The notes under the pieces are model-generated. The model was not told the origin of the DNA, did no database searches, and saw only the letters and a list, made by a program, of their open reading frames with translations. A stretch of 64,000 nucleotides of DNA, from positions 703,419 to 767,418 of the forward strand of contig NZ_KQ948426.1 in NCBI RefSeq assembly GCF_001514065.1. The letters run 5' to 3'. A program made the position numbers and the translations under genes. Source of the DNA: Streptomyces antibioticus. Lineage in GTDB: Bacteria; Actinomycetota; Actinomycetes; Streptomycetales; Streptomycetaceae. Below, piece by piece: positions 1 through 8,088 of the stretch. Within the stretch, counting starts at the first letter, position 1. The number at the start of each line of letters is the position of its first letter.

Positions 1-110
1 CCGGACGCGGCCTCGGCGACGACCACCAGATCGTCCTCCAGCGAGAGCAGCGCGGCCAGCGCCCCGCGGATCAGATGCTCGTCGTCGGCGAGCAACAGCC
101 GTACGGTCAC
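1..110 (-). CDS. Response regulator of a two-component system, N-terminal fragment cut by the window edge
   Basis: Only the first 36 or so codons lie in the window. They read as a receiver-domain start: a hydrophobic strand, then the acidic pocket DDE (LLLADDEHLIRGAL), then a second strand entering VVVAEAASG. The likely start is GTG at 110, which overlaps the TGA of the upstream kinase gene (GTGA overlap), so the two are translationally coupled. It is the expected partner of the DesK-type kinase and, by family knowledge, should be a NarL/LuxR-class regulator controlling the ABC exporter genes upstream. The phosphoacceptor Asp and the DNA-binding domain lie outside the window. Confidence 0.85.
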   Translation of the reverse strand, partial: MTVRLLLADDEHLIRGALAALLSLEDDLVVVAEAAS

Positions 111-1315
111 GAGGCCACCTCGGTCACCATCGGCACCTGGGCCACGAGCCGGAACACACCCTCCCGCACGGTCCCCGCCTCCAGCGTCCCGTCCACCGCC
201 GCCAGCCGCTCCCGCAGCCCGGCGAGCCCGGACCCGCCCGGTCCGGACGGACCGGCCGCCCCGTCGTTCTCCACCGTCAGCACCACATCCTCGCCCGACC
301 GCCGTACGGTGACCGTGCACTGCTGGGCGTCGCCGTGCCGCAGGACGTTCGTCGTCGCCTCCCGGACCACCCAGCCGAGCGCCGACTGCACGTCCAGCGG
401 CAGCCCGGCCGCCTCCCCGTTGACCGTGCACTCGATCCCGGCTGCCGCCAACACCCCCTGGGCTCCGCTGAGTTCAATCCCCAGGTCGGCCTCCCGATAC
501 CCGCGCACGACCTCGCGCACCTCCTGCTGCGACTCCTGCGCGATGCGCTGCACCTCGATCATCTGCTCCTCGGCCTCGGGCCGCCCGCGCCGGGCCAGCT
601 GCACGGCGAGCTCGCTCTTCAGCGCGATCACCGCGAGGTTGCGGCCCATGACGTCGTGCAGATCGCGCCCGAACCGCAGCCGTTCCTCGGCGACGGCCAG
701 CCGCGCCCGGGTCTCGCGGGCCTCGTCGAGTTCGTAGACGGCGTTGAGGAGCCAGGCCGAGAAGGCGGAGGTGAAGGCGAGGAACCCGGCACCCAGCAGC
801 ACGGCCAGCGTCGTCAGCAGGGCGGCGGAGCCCGAACGCCCCAGCGGAAGGGCGAGGACACCCGAGCCCGCCGCGAAGCCCACGACGACGCCGTACACGT
901 GCCGTCGGTCGGGCAGGCCCATCGCGAGCACGCCGGCGCCGAAGATCAGGACGACCGCGAAGATCCCGCCCGCGGCCGTGTCGACGTCGTCCCCGCTCGG
1001 CCCGCGCTCCGTGACGGCGATCGCCGTCACGGCGACCACGGTGGTGAGCGCGCCGAGCGTCCACATCGTGTGGACGGGCTGATCGCGCCGGCCCAGGGTC
1101 CAGTCCAGCGCCCGGGACGCGGTCAGGGCACAGGTCACGGCGTGCCCGACCACCAGCGCCAGCAGCAGGGCGGCGAGCCAGCCCGGCACCCCGCCGCCGA
1201 GGAGCGGCAGCCCGACCGACGCCAGCTCGGCCAGCGCGAAGGCGTGGAACGACCACCGCGTGTACGTCTCCACCTTCGCCGGCGTGCTCTTGCGCCCCCA
1301 CCAGCCCCCGGGCAT
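107..1315 (-). CDS. DesK-type sensor histidine kinase
   Basis: Protein of about 402 residues. The N-terminal half holds about five to six hydrophobic membrane segments. A short coiled stretch leads into a HisKA_3 dimerisation motif with the phosphoacceptor His in RDLHDVMG. A HATPase_c domain follows, with an N-box (REATTNVLRH) and a G-box (GGSGLAGLRERL). This order is typical of DesK/NarX-like kinases linked to ABC exporters. I chose ATG 1315 because a GGGAAGG ribosome-binding site sits at the right distance; GTG 1321 is the alternative. The gene starts 20 bp after the permease stop and overlaps the response-regulator start, so it belongs to a four-gene operon. The signal is unknown. Confidence 0.93.
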   Translation of the reverse strand: MPGGWWGRKSTPAKVETYTRWSFHAFALAELASVGLPLLGGGVPGWLAALLLALVVGHAVTCALTASRALDWTLGRRDQPVHTMWTLGALTTVVAVTAIAVTERGPSGDDVDTAAGGIFAVVLIFGAGVLAMGLPDRRHVYGVVVGFAAGSGVLALPLGRSGSAALLTTLAVLLGAGFLAFTSAFSAWLLNAVYELDEARETRARLAVAEERLRFGRDLHDVMGRNLAVIALKSELAVQLARRGRPEAEEQMIEVQRIAQESQQEVREVVRGYREADLGIELSGAQGVLAAAGIECTVNGEAAGLPLDVQSALGWVVREATTNVLRHGDAQQCTVTVRRSGEDVVLTVENDGAAGPSGPGGSGLAGLRERLAAVDGTLEAGTVREGVFRLVAQVPMVTEVAS

Positions 1316-1335
1316 GCTCACCCTTCCCCCGTACC

Positions 1336-2115
1336 TCAGCGCCTCGGCTCCCACCGGAACCACCGCCCTACAGCAAACACCCCTGCCGCCGTCCAGGCCA
1401 GCGCGGTCAGCACCGGCCCGATCGTCTCGTACACGCTGAGCTCGCCGGTCCAGCCGCCGCGGATCAGCGTGATCACCGGGGTCAGCGGCAGCAGTTCGCA
1501 CACCGAGGCCATCCGGTCCGGCAGCAGTTCCAGCGGGACGGTCATCCCCGACCCCACCATGGCGACCATCACCAGCGGCAACGCCGTGACCTGGGCGCTC
1601 TCCACGGTCCGGGTGACACTCGCGGTGACGGCGGCCAGCAGGGCACACACCGCAAGCCCGAGGAGCAGGCCCAGGACGGCGAGGTGCGGCGCCTTCGGGG
1701 CCGGGACGTCGAGCAGGACGGTACAGGCCACGGCCAGCACCAGGGACTGCACGAGCCCCGTCGTCACGGCCGGCAGCGCGGTCCCGGCGAGGATCTCGCC
1801 GTCCCGCAGCTCTCCCGTCCGCAGCCGCTTGAGGACGAGTTCCTCGCGCCGCCCGACGTAGACGCCGACCAGCGCCGAGTACACCGCGAACAGCAGCGAG
1901 AACCCGATCGCCCCCGGCAGCACCACCGTCCCGACATTGAGCCCGGTGCCCTTCAGGTCCATGTCCTCGGCCACGGTCCGCACACTCACCGGCAGCACCA
2001 GCGGCACGAACACCGCGGTGACGATCATTCCCTTGCTGCGCCCGAAGAGGGTCAGCTCGGCCCGCGCGAGGGCCTTCACCCGGCCTGCCGCCATCCGATC
2101 GGCCATGGCGCTCAT
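1336..2115 (-). CDS. ABC-2 type transporter permease
   Basis: Integral membrane protein of 259 residues with about six hydrophobic helices and no ATPase motifs, fitting the ABC-2 (drug or lipid exporter) permease family. The start ATG at 2115 overlaps the stop of the ATPase gene (ATGA), showing coupled translation. Together with the upstream ATPase it should form an exporter of two ATPases and two permeases in the cytoplasmic membrane. The linked kinase/regulator pair suggests induction by a membrane-active compound; the substrate cannot be read from the sequence. Confidence 0.92.
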   Translation of the reverse strand: MSAMADRMAAGRVKALARAELTLFGRSKGMIVTAVFVPLVLPVSVRTVAEDMDLKGTGLNVGTVVLPGAIGFSLLFAVYSALVGVYVGRREELVLKRLRTGELRDGEILAGTALPAVTTGLVQSLVLAVACTVLLDVPAPKAPHLAVLGLLLGLAVCALLAAVTASVTRTVESAQVTALPLVMVAMVGSGMTVPLELLPDRMASVCELLPLTPVITLIRGGWTGELSVYETIGPVLTALAWTAAGVFAVGRWFRWEPRR

Positions 2116-3041
2116 GCCCCGACCTCCTGCGCGGCGATCCCCAGGAACGCCTCCTCCAGCGAGGCCGAGCGCACATCGAGCCCCCGCAGCTCGACCCCCG
2201 CCCTCGATGCCCACACCAGCACTTCCGTGGCCACCCGTTGCAACTCCCGCGTCCGCAGCCGTACGACCCGTCCGTCGACCTCGTGGGAGAGCACCCCCAG
2301 TTCCCCGAGCGGCGGCAGGCCGCCCAGGAAGTACCCCTCGGGCAGCTCGAAGGAGATCCGCGAGGGCTGCCCGGCCGTCACCTCGGCGGGGGTCCCGGTG
2401 ACCGCGATCCGCCCCTCGTGGAGGATGGCGAGCCGGTCGGCGAGGCCCTCGGCCTCCTCCAGATAGTGCGTGGTCAGCAGCACCGTCGTACCGCTGTCGC
2501 GCAGCGCCCGCACCAACTCCCAGGTGTCCCGGCGCCCCTCGGCGTCGAGTCCGGTCGTCGGCTCGTCCAGGAACAGCACCTCGGGCCGCCCCAGCAGCGC
2601 GAGCGCGAGATCCAGCCGCCGCCGCTCGCCCCCGGACAACTGCTTCACGCGTACGTCGCTCCGGCGCACGAGCCCGACGAGCTCCAGCGCCTCGGCGGGC
2701 GGCCGCGCCCCGCTCACGCATCCAGCCCACATCCGGGCGGTCTCGGCGACGGTCAGCTCGGAGGGGAACCCGCCCTCCTGGAGCATCACGCCGGTCCGCG
2801 GTCGTACGGCGGCCCGCTCGGCGTAGGGATCGTGCCCGAGCACCCGCACCCGGCCCCCGGCCGGCGGTGCGAGCCCTTCCAGCAGTTCGACCGTGGACGT
2901 CTTGCCGGCCCCATTGGTGCCGAGCAGGGCGAAGACCTCGCCGCGGGCCACGGAGAAGCTGATCCCGCGGACCGCCTCGAACCCGCCCCCGTAGACGCGT
3001 CGCAGGTCGGTGACCTCAATCACGTTCGTGTTCGTGTCCAT
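2112..3041 (-). CDS. ABC transporter ATP-binding protein (drug exporter type)
   Basis: 309-residue ATPase of the DrrA/CcmA-like exporter class. Visible motifs in order: Walker A (GTNGAGKTST, about residues 41-50), signature LSGGERRR, Walker B with catalytic Glu (VLFLDEPTTGLD), and the switch His in TTHYLEEAE. The C-terminal extension of about 80 residues after the nucleotide-binding core is usual for this class. It is the first gene of the exporter/two-component operon that runs leftward out of the window. The start ATG at 3041 matches the expected N-terminus (VIEVTDLRRVYGGG). Confidence 0.96.
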   Translation of the reverse strand: MDTNTNVIEVTDLRRVYGGGFEAVRGISFSVARGEVFALLGTNGAGKTSTVELLEGLAPPAGGRVRVLGHDPYAERAAVRPRTGVMLQEGGFPSELTVAETARMWAGCVSGARPPAEALELVGLVRRSDVRVKQLSGGERRRLDLALALLGRPEVLFLDEPTTGLDAEGRRDTWELVRALRDSGTTVLLTTHYLEEAEGLADRLAILHEGRIAVTGTPAEVTAGQPSRISFELPEGYFLGGLPPLGELGVLSHEVDGRVVRLRTRELQRVATEVLVWASRAGVELRGLDVRSASLEEAFLGIAAQEVGA

Positions 3042-3133
3042 GGTGCAAGCGTCCCGGCGCCGAGGACCCGGCAGGAGTGCGCGCTGTCATCACTCGGCAT
3101 GACAAATGTCAGAGGCGCTGCGCGCACACGAAG

Positions 3134-3161
3134 AAGCCCCCCGGCGGAAACCGGGGGGCTT
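3134..3161 (-). terminator. Intrinsic terminator of the tRNA-Gly operon
   Basis: A perfect 11-bp inverted repeat (AAGCCCCCCGG and its complement) with a 6-nt loop begins 9 nt beyond the 3' end of tRNA-Gly(GCC) in the direction of tRNA transcription. There is no long U-tract, as is common in Streptomyces. Confidence 0.8.
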
Positions 3162-3169
3162 TCATCAAG

Positions 3170-3242
3170 AGCGAACGACGAGGTTCGAACTCGCGACCTC
3201 AACCTTGGCAAGGTTGCGCTCTACCAACTGAGCTACGTTCGC
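3170..3242 (-). tRNA. tRNA-Gly (anticodon GCC)
   Basis: Full cloverleaf: acceptor GCGAACG/CGTTCGC, D-arm with the normal GG in its loop, anticodon stem CAACC/GGTTG with loop TTGCCAA (anticodon GCC), and a normal T-loop TTCGAAC. The discriminator base reads U; CCA is not encoded. It is the second gene of a two-tRNA operon and is followed by the hairpin at 3134-3161. Confidence 0.97.
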
Positions 3243-3321
3243 ATTGCCTCCGGTCAGCTCTCACCGACCGGCGCGAGCATCATCCTACCTGATCCACAAG
3301 AGGACCAGACCGGCGATGCAG

Positions 3322-3393
3322 AGCGGGTGACAGGAATTGCACACTGCGCCTTCCCCCTGGAAGGGGGATGTTCTGCTACTGAACTACACCCGC
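3322..3393 (-). tRNA. tRNA-Gly (anticodon TCC) with an irregular elbow
   Basis: Acceptor stem GCGGGTG/CACCCGC pairs perfectly. The anticodon stem is TCCCC/GGGGA with loop CTTCCAG, giving anticodon TCC. The D-loop has AG where elongator tRNAs have GG (18-19), and the T-loop has TGC where TTC (54-56) is expected. The T-stem pairs only as GCAG/CTGT plus one closing pair if a single T is bulged. All other parts are tRNA-like and it is transcribed ahead of a normal tRNA-Gly, so it is probably expressed. See the finding on its elbow. Confidence 0.9.
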
Positions 3394-3444
3394 ATGTACT
3401 CCGTGGGCTGGGCTTTTCCGTCCCCGCCCCTCGGCGTGCTCCAG

Positions 3445-3475
3445 ACTCTAGCCGACCAGGAGGGGTGCAGCGCAA
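3445..3475 (-). promoter_or_regulatory. Candidate promoter of the tRNA-Gly pair
   Basis: On the minus strand a TAGAGT -10 element (3445-3450) lies about 50 nt upstream of tRNA-Gly(TCC), with TTGCGC 19 nt further upstream (3470-3475). The spacing is slightly long for a sigma-HrdB promoter, so confidence is moderate. Confidence 0.45.
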
Positions 3476-3516
3476 GTCGGTTGCCCCGAGGGGCGGGTGA
3501 CCGGGCGTCGACGGGG

Positions 3517-3834
3517 CTACTGCGCCTCGGCGAACGCCTCGTAGACCTTCTTGGGGATGCGGCCGCGGGCCGGCACGTCCATCTTGTTCGCCTGGGCCCA
3601 GGCGCGGACCGCCGCCGGGTCGGGAGCGACCTCGGTCTGCTTGTACGCCTTGCCCGACCGGGAACGCTTCCGGCCTGCTTCCACGTAGGGCTCGAGGGCC
3701 TTACGCAGTTTCTCGGCATTCACCTGATTCAGGTCGATCTCGTACGACTTGCCGTCGAGTCCGAAGGCGATCGTTTCCGCCGCTTCCGAGCCGTCGATGT
3801 CGTCAAAGAGAGTGACCACGACCTTCTGCGCCAC
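3517..3834 (-). CDS. Lsr2-family nucleoid-associated protein (H-NS-like)
   Basis: 105-residue protein opening with AQKVVVTLFDDIDG. The N-terminal dimerisation half ends near residue 60. A basic linker (RKRSRSGKAYKQ) leads to a C-terminal DNA-binding domain with the AT-hook-like RGR motif (PARGRIPKK). Lsr2 proteins bind AT-rich DNA in the minor groove and silence foreign genes. Streptomyces usually has two copies; the position next to purS suggests this is the LsrL-type paralogue rather than the main Lsr2. GTG 3834 gives the canonical N-terminus; upstream in-frame sequence is not Lsr2-like. It is divergent from purS. Confidence 0.93.
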   Translation of the reverse strand: MAQKVVVTLFDDIDGSEAAETIAFGLDGKSYEIDLNQVNAEKLRKALEPYVEAGRKRSRSGKAYKQTEVAPDPAAVRAWAQANKMDVPARGRIPKKVYEAFAEAQ

Positions 3835-4128
3835 GAATATCGGTCCCTTCGTACGGCACTTTGCCAATTCATTTGTACAGTGCCCGACAATGCATTGTGA
3901 AGCCCGACTAAATCCTTTGGCGTGTCCGAGCGCAATAGGTATCGGGTGTCGATCGCGGATCTTTCCTGGAAATTTTGGTGAACGCCGCTCCCGATACCGG
4001 ATCGTGACTGGGGTCACGTAGCTTCCTACAAGTCAACGCGCGTAGAAATTTTGTGCGGGTAGTCTGAAGACACCTGTTGGAGGACCACCCGCAGGAACCT
4101 TGCTCAGCACCACACACCGGGAGTGCCA
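3835..4128. promoter_or_regulatory. Divergent lsr2-type gene / purS intergenic region, A+T-richer than its surroundings
   Basis: About 294 bp carrying promoters in both directions. It is visibly richer in A and T than neighbouring DNA and holds a perfect 12-bp palindrome, ACAATGCATTGT, at 3887-3898. Such sequence is the expected binding substrate of Lsr2 proteins, which suggests autoregulation (inference). I found no convincing paired -35/-10 boxes for purS and no purine riboswitch. Confidence 0.4.
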
Positions 4129-4392
4129 GTGGCACGCGTCGTAGTCGACGTCATGCTCAAGCCGGAGATCCTCGACCCCCAGGGCCAGGCGGTGCAGCGC
4201 GCACTGCCGCGTCTGGGTTTCGAAGGCATCTCGGACGTCCGTCAGGGAAAGCGTTTCGAACTGGAAGTTGACGGGCCGGTCGACGAGGCCGCGCTCGCCC
4301 GCATCCATGATCTTGCGGAATCCTTCCTCGCCAACACCGTGATCGAGGACTTCACGGTGAAGGTGGAAGAAGTCGCGGAGGCCGCGAAGTGA
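4129..4392 (+). CDS. purS: Phosphoribosylformylglycinamidine synthase subunit PurS
   Basis: 87-residue small subunit of FGAM synthase (step 4 of purine synthesis). It starts [18 protein letters not shown], a hallmark of PurS, and contains LANTVIEDF near the C-terminus. PurS forms a dimer that bridges PurL and PurQ and helps pass ammonia between them. I prefer GTG 4129 over GTG 4123 because GGGAG lies at proper spacing only for the former. Its stop overlaps the purQ start (GTGA), so purS, purQ and purL form a coupled operon. Confidence 0.95.
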   Translation: MARVVVDVMLKPEILDPQGQAVQRALPRLGFEGISDVRQGKRFELEVDGPVDEAALARIHDLAESFLANTVIEDFTVKVEEVAEAAK

Positions 4393-5069
4393 CCGCTCGT
4401 ATTGGCGTCGTCACTTTCCCGGGGAGTCTCGACGACCGGGACACCCAGCGCGCGATCCGCCTCGCGGGCGCCGAACCGGTCGCCCTCTGGCACAAGGACA
4501 GGGACCTCCACCAGGTGGACGCGGTCGTCCTCCCGGGTGGTTTCTCCTACGGCGACTATCTGCGGGCCGGCGCCATCTCCCGCTTCTCGCCGGTGATGGA
4601 GACGGTCATCGAGCAGGCGAAGGCCGGTCTCCCGGTCCTCGGCATCTGCAACGGCTTCCAGATCCTCACGGAGGCCCACCTCCTCCCGGGCGGGATGCTC
4701 GGCAACGACCACCTGCACTTCATCTGCCGCGACCAGAAGCTGCGGGTGGAGAACACCTCCAGTGCGTGGACGGTCGACTACAGCGCGGGCCAGGAGATCC
4801 ACATCCCGCTGAAGAACATGGACGGCCGGTACGTCGCCGACGAGTACACCCTCGACAAGCTCGAGGCCGAGGGCCGCGTCGCCTTCCGGTACGTCGACTT
4901 CAACCCGAACGGCTCGCTGCGCGACATCGCGGGCATCACCAACGAGGCCGGCAACGTCGTGGGCCTCATGCCGCACCCGGAGCACGCCGTCGAGCCGCTC
5001 ATCGGGTCGGGCCGCACCGACGGCCTCCCCTTCTTCACCTCGATCCTCAAGAAGCTGGTCAACGCATGA
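4389..5069 (+). CDS. purQ: Phosphoribosylformylglycinamidine synthase glutaminase subunit PurQ
   Basis: 226-residue class I glutamine amidotransferase. The nucleophilic Cys lies in GICNGFQIL, and the His/Glu of the triad in the C-terminal MPHPEHAVE. It hydrolyses glutamine and supplies ammonia to PurL for conversion of FGAR to FGAM. The GTG start overlaps the purS stop and its own stop overlaps the purL ATG, so stoichiometric expression is built in. Confidence 0.97.
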   Translation: MTARIGVVTFPGSLDDRDTQRAIRLAGAEPVALWHKDRDLHQVDAVVLPGGFSYGDYLRAGAISRFSPVMETVIEQAKAGLPVLGICNGFQILTEAHLLPGGMLGNDHLHFICRDQKLRVENTSSAWTVDYSAGQEIHIPLKNMDGRYVADEYTLDKLEAEGRVAFRYVDFNPNGSLRDIAGITNEAGNVVGLMPHPEHAVEPLIGSGRTDGLPFFTSILKKLVNA

Positions 5070-7324
5070 GCCGGACGCCTCTGGACACGGTCGAGCACGC
5101 GGCCGCGACCCCCGACGTCGAGCTGCCCTGGGCCGAACTCGGTCTGAAGAAGGACGAGTACGAGCGGGTCGTGGAGATCCTCGGCCGCCGGCCCACCGGT
5201 GCCGAGCTCGCCATGTACTCGGTCATGTGGTCCGAGCACTGCTCCTACAAGTCCTCCAAGGTCCACCTCCGCCAGTTCGGCGAGAAGGCCCCGCAGAGCG
5301 ACGCCCTCCTCGTCGGCATCGGCGAGAACGCGGGCGTGGTCGACGTCGGCCAGGGTTACGCGGTCACCTTCAAGGTCGAGTCGCACAACCACCCCTCCTA
5401 CGTCGAGCCCTACCAGGGCGCGGCCACGGGCGTCGGCGGCATCGTCCGCGACATCATCGCGATGGGCGCCCGTCCGGTGGCCGTGGTCGACCCGCTGCGC
5501 TTCGGCGCGGCCGACCACCCCGACACCAAGCGCGTCCTGCCCGGTGTCGTCGCCGGCATCGGCGGCTACGGCAACTGCCTGGGCCTGCCCAACATCGGCG
5601 GCGAGGTCGTCTTCGACGCCTGCTACCAGGGCAACCCGCTGGTCAACGCCGGTGCCATCGGCGTCATGCGGCACGAGGACATCCACCTCGCCAAGGCGTC
5701 CGGCGCGGGCAACAAGGTCATCCTGTACGGGGCCCGGACCGGCGGCGACGGCATCGGCGGCGCCTCGATCCTGGCCTCCGAGACCTTCGACGACGCCAAG
5801 CCCTCGAAGCGTCCGGCCGTCCAGGTCGGCGACCCCTTCCAGGAGAAGCTCCTCATCGAGTGCACCCTGGAGGCCTTCAAGGAGAAGCTGGTCGTCGGCA
5901 TCCAGGACCTCGGTGCCGCCGGTCTCTCCTGTGCCACGTCCGAGCTGGCCTCCAACGGCTCGGGCGGCATGCGCGTCACCCTCGACGACGTTCCCCTGCG
6001 TGACTCGACCCTCTCTCCCGAGGAAATCCTCATGAGCGAGTCGCAGGAACGCATGTGCGCGGTGGTGGAGCCGGAGAAGGTCGACCGCTTCCTGGAGATC
6101 TGCGAGAAGTGGGACGTCATCGCCACGGTGATCGGTGAGGTCACGGACGGCGACCGCCTCGAGATCTTCTGGCACGGCGGCAAGATCGTCGACGTCGACC
6201 CGCGCACGGTCGCGCACGACGGCCCGGTCTACGAGCGCCCGTACGCCCGCCCGTCCTGGCAGGACGAGCTCCAGGCGGACGACGCCAACAAGCTGCCCCG
6301 GCCCACGACTTCGGACGAGCTGAAGCAGCAGGTCCTGAAGCTCGTGTCGTCCCCGAACCAGGCCTCCAAGAAGTGGATCACGTCCCAGTACGACCACTTC
6401 GTGCAGGGCAACACGGTGCTGGCCCAGCCCGAGGACTCGGGCATGATCCGCATCGACGAGAAGACCGGCCTCGGCGTCGCCATCGCGACGGACGGCAACG
6501 GCCGTTACGCGAAGCTGGACCCGTACACGGGCGCGCAGCTGGCCCTCTCGGAGGCCTACCGGAACGTGGCGACGACCGGCGCCAAGCCGCTCGCCGTCTC
6601 CGACTGCCTGAACTTCGGCTCGCCCGAGGACCCGGCCGTGATGTGGCAGTTCGCGGAGGCCATCCGTGGACTCGCCGACGCCTGCCAGCAGTTGGGCACC
6701 CCGGTGACCGGCGGCAACGTCTCGCTCTACAACCAGACCGGCGAGGTCGCCATCCACCCGACCCCCGTGGTCGCGGTGCTCGGCGTCATCGACGACGTCG
6801 CCCGCCGCACGCCCGTCGCCTTCCAGGAGGAGGGGCAGCTGCTCTACCTCCTCGGCGACACGCGTGAGGAGTTCGGCGGCTCGGCGTGGTCGCAGGTCGT
6901 CCACGACCACCTGGGCGGTCTGCCGCCGAAGGTGGATCTGGAGCGTGAGCGCCTGCTCGCGGAGATCCTGATCTCGGCCTCCCGCGACGGCATGATCGAC
7001 TCCGCGCACGACCTGTCCGACGGCGGTCTGATCCAGGCGGTCGTGGAGTCGGCGCTGCTCGGCGGCAAGGGCGCGCGTCTGATCGTCCCGGACGGGCTCG
7101 ACGCGTTCACCTTCCTCTTCTCCGAGTCGGCGGGCCGCGCGGTCGTCGCGGTACCGCGCTCCGAGGAGGTCCGTTTCAACGACATGTGCGGTGCGCGGGG
7201 CCTGCCGGTCACCCGTATCGGTGTCGTGGACGGGGACACGGTCGAGCTCCAGGGCGAGTTCGAACTGACCTTGGATGAGCTGCGTACGGCGCACGAGGGG
7301 ACTGTGCCGGGGCTTTTTGCCTGA
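5066..7324 (+). CDS. purL: Phosphoribosylformylglycinamidine synthase large subunit PurL
   Basis: 752-residue small-type PurL (without the extra N- and C-terminal domains of the long form), consistent with separate PurS and PurQ. It contains AIRS-type repeats with conserved motifs such as [18 protein letters not shown] and [13 protein letters not shown], and a second half with [11 protein letters not shown] and [11 protein letters not shown] 5066 overlaps the purQ stop, which excludes the longer upstream reading frame. Cytoplasmic, step 4 of purine synthesis. Confidence 0.97.
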   Translation: MSRTPLDTVEHAAATPDVELPWAELGLKKDEYERVVEILGRRPTGAELAMYSVMWSEHCSYKSSKVHLRQFGEKAPQSDALLVGIGENAGVVDVGQGYAVTFKVESHNHPSYVEPYQGAATGVGGIVRDIIAMGARPVAVVDPLRFGAADHPDTKRVLPGVVAGIGGYGNCLGLPNIGGEVVFDACYQGNPLVNAGAIGVMRHEDIHLAKASGAGNKVILYGARTGGDGIGGASILASETFDDAKPSKRPAVQVGDPFQEKLLIECTLEAFKEKLVVGIQDLGAAGLSCATSELASNGSGGMRVTLDDVPLRDSTLSPEEILMSESQERMCAVVEPEKVDRFLEICEKWDVIATVIGEVTDGDRLEIFWHGGKIVDVDPRTVAHDGPVYERPYARPSWQDELQADDANKLPRPTTSDELKQQVLKLVSSPNQASKKWITSQYDHFVQGNTVLAQPEDSGMIRIDEKTGLGVAIATDGNGRYAKLDPYTGAQLALSEAYRNVATTGAKPLAVSDCLNFGSPEDPAVMWQFAEAIRGLADACQQLGTPVTGGNVSLYNQTGEVAIHPTPVVAVLGVIDDVARRTPVAFQEEGQLLYLLGDTREEFGGSAWSQVVHDHLGGLPPKVDLERERLLAEILISASRDGMIDSAHDLSDGGLIQAVVESALLGGKGARLIVPDGLDAFTFLFSESAGRAVVAVPRSEEVRFNDMCGARGLPVTRIGVVDGDTVELQGEFELTLDELRTAHEGTVPGLFA

Positions 7325-7336
7325 CGGTTGTCGGCC

Positions 7337-7373
7337 GCGGCCCCCGCATGGACCAGGTCCGTGCGGGGGCCGC
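7337..7373 (+). terminator. Terminator of the purSQL operon
   Basis: A 12-bp perfect inverted repeat (GCGGCCCCCGCA and its complement) with a 13-nt loop starts 13 nt after the purL stop and lies before the convergent Uma2 gene, so it may work in both directions. Confidence 0.8.
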
Positions 7374-7390
7374 TACATCGGCCGATGCCG

Positions 7391-7987
7391 TCAGCGCGCG
7401 GCGTAGCGCTTGAGGATCTCGGTGTCGAGGACGATGCCGACAGGGTCGGGCAGAGCCACCTGTTCACCGAAACCGACTGTGTGGGTGTCTCGGTATCGGG
7501 ACCGCTCGGGATCTGGATTGCTGTGCACAGTGAGTGTGCTGTTGTCGCGGTCGATCAGCAGATAGACCGGGATCTGGGCTTCGGCGTAGGCCATGGGCTT
7601 CTCCACCCTGTCCCGGGCGTGAGTGTCGGAGTCGTACGAGGTGACCTCCACCGTCATGAGGACACCGCGAGGATCGGCCCAGTCCCCCTGGCCCGCAAAG
7701 TGCTCTGTGGGCGCGAGTACGCCATCGGGCTGGGCCCGGCCCTTCCGGTACGCATCGACCTGAAGGCCTGCGACGGGGTTGAGGTCGAGCTCGGGTCGTG
7801 CCTGCATGCACTGCCGGATCAGCCACATGATGATCGTGCTGTGATTGCCGTCGGTCATGCCCTTGATGCCGATCCGTCCGTCGATGAACTCCAACCTGAC
7901 GCCCTCGAACTGCTTGGCGGCGAATCGGGCGATCTGCTCGAACTCCTCCACCGACATCTGAGACGTGCGCTCGGCCATAACCGTCAT
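7391..7987 (-). CDS. Uma2 family (DUF820) protein, restriction-endonuclease-like fold
   Basis: 198 residues. The pattern fits DUF820/Uma2: an N-terminal helical stretch (MSVEEFEQIARFA), LEFIDGRI, a central PDGVLAP, then LMTVEVTS and PVYLLIDRD. These acidic residues form the presumed PD-(D/E)XK-like site. Members are common in Streptomyces and cyanobacteria and their role is not established. ATG 7987 has AAGGGGG upstream; ATG 7978 is possible. It is convergent with purL and lies downstream of the efflux pump gene; no toxin-antitoxin partner is visible. Confidence 0.85.
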   Translation of the reverse strand: MTVMAERTSQMSVEEFEQIARFAAKQFEGVRLEFIDGRIGIKGMTDGNHSTIIMWLIRQCMQARPELDLNPVAGLQVDAYRKGRAQPDGVLAPTEHFAGQGDWADPRGVLMTVEVTSYDSDTHARDRVEKPMAYAEAQIPVYLLIDRDNSTLTVHSNPDPERSRYRDTHTVGFGEQVALPDPVGIVLDTEILKRYAAR

Positions 7988-8088
7988 GTTGCACCCCCTT
8001 CCAGGCGGAAGCCAGTGTTGTCCGCCGCCCGGCGCCGCGCGGCGGCTTCCACAGCCGATCACACGTACGAGTGATCGCCCCGCGGACT

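Noticed and set aside
3394-3516. Purine or other riboswitch near purS
   Set aside because: No conserved riboswitch core could be found before purS or purF; the sequence upstream of purS is simply A+T-rich.
4778-7294. 838-residue open frame on the minus strand
   Set aside because: Lies opposite purL, has no protein-like motifs and reflects high-G+C codon bias mirrored in the antisense frame.
7391-7987. Defence or toxin-antitoxin system around the Uma2 gene
   Set aside because: No partner gene; neighbours are housekeeping and efflux genes. Nuclease-like fold alone is not enough.
8056-8077. Hairpin CGATCAC/GTGATCG as terminator of the DHA2 pump gene
   Set aside because: Only 7 bp with an 8-nt loop and no T-tract; too weak to call.
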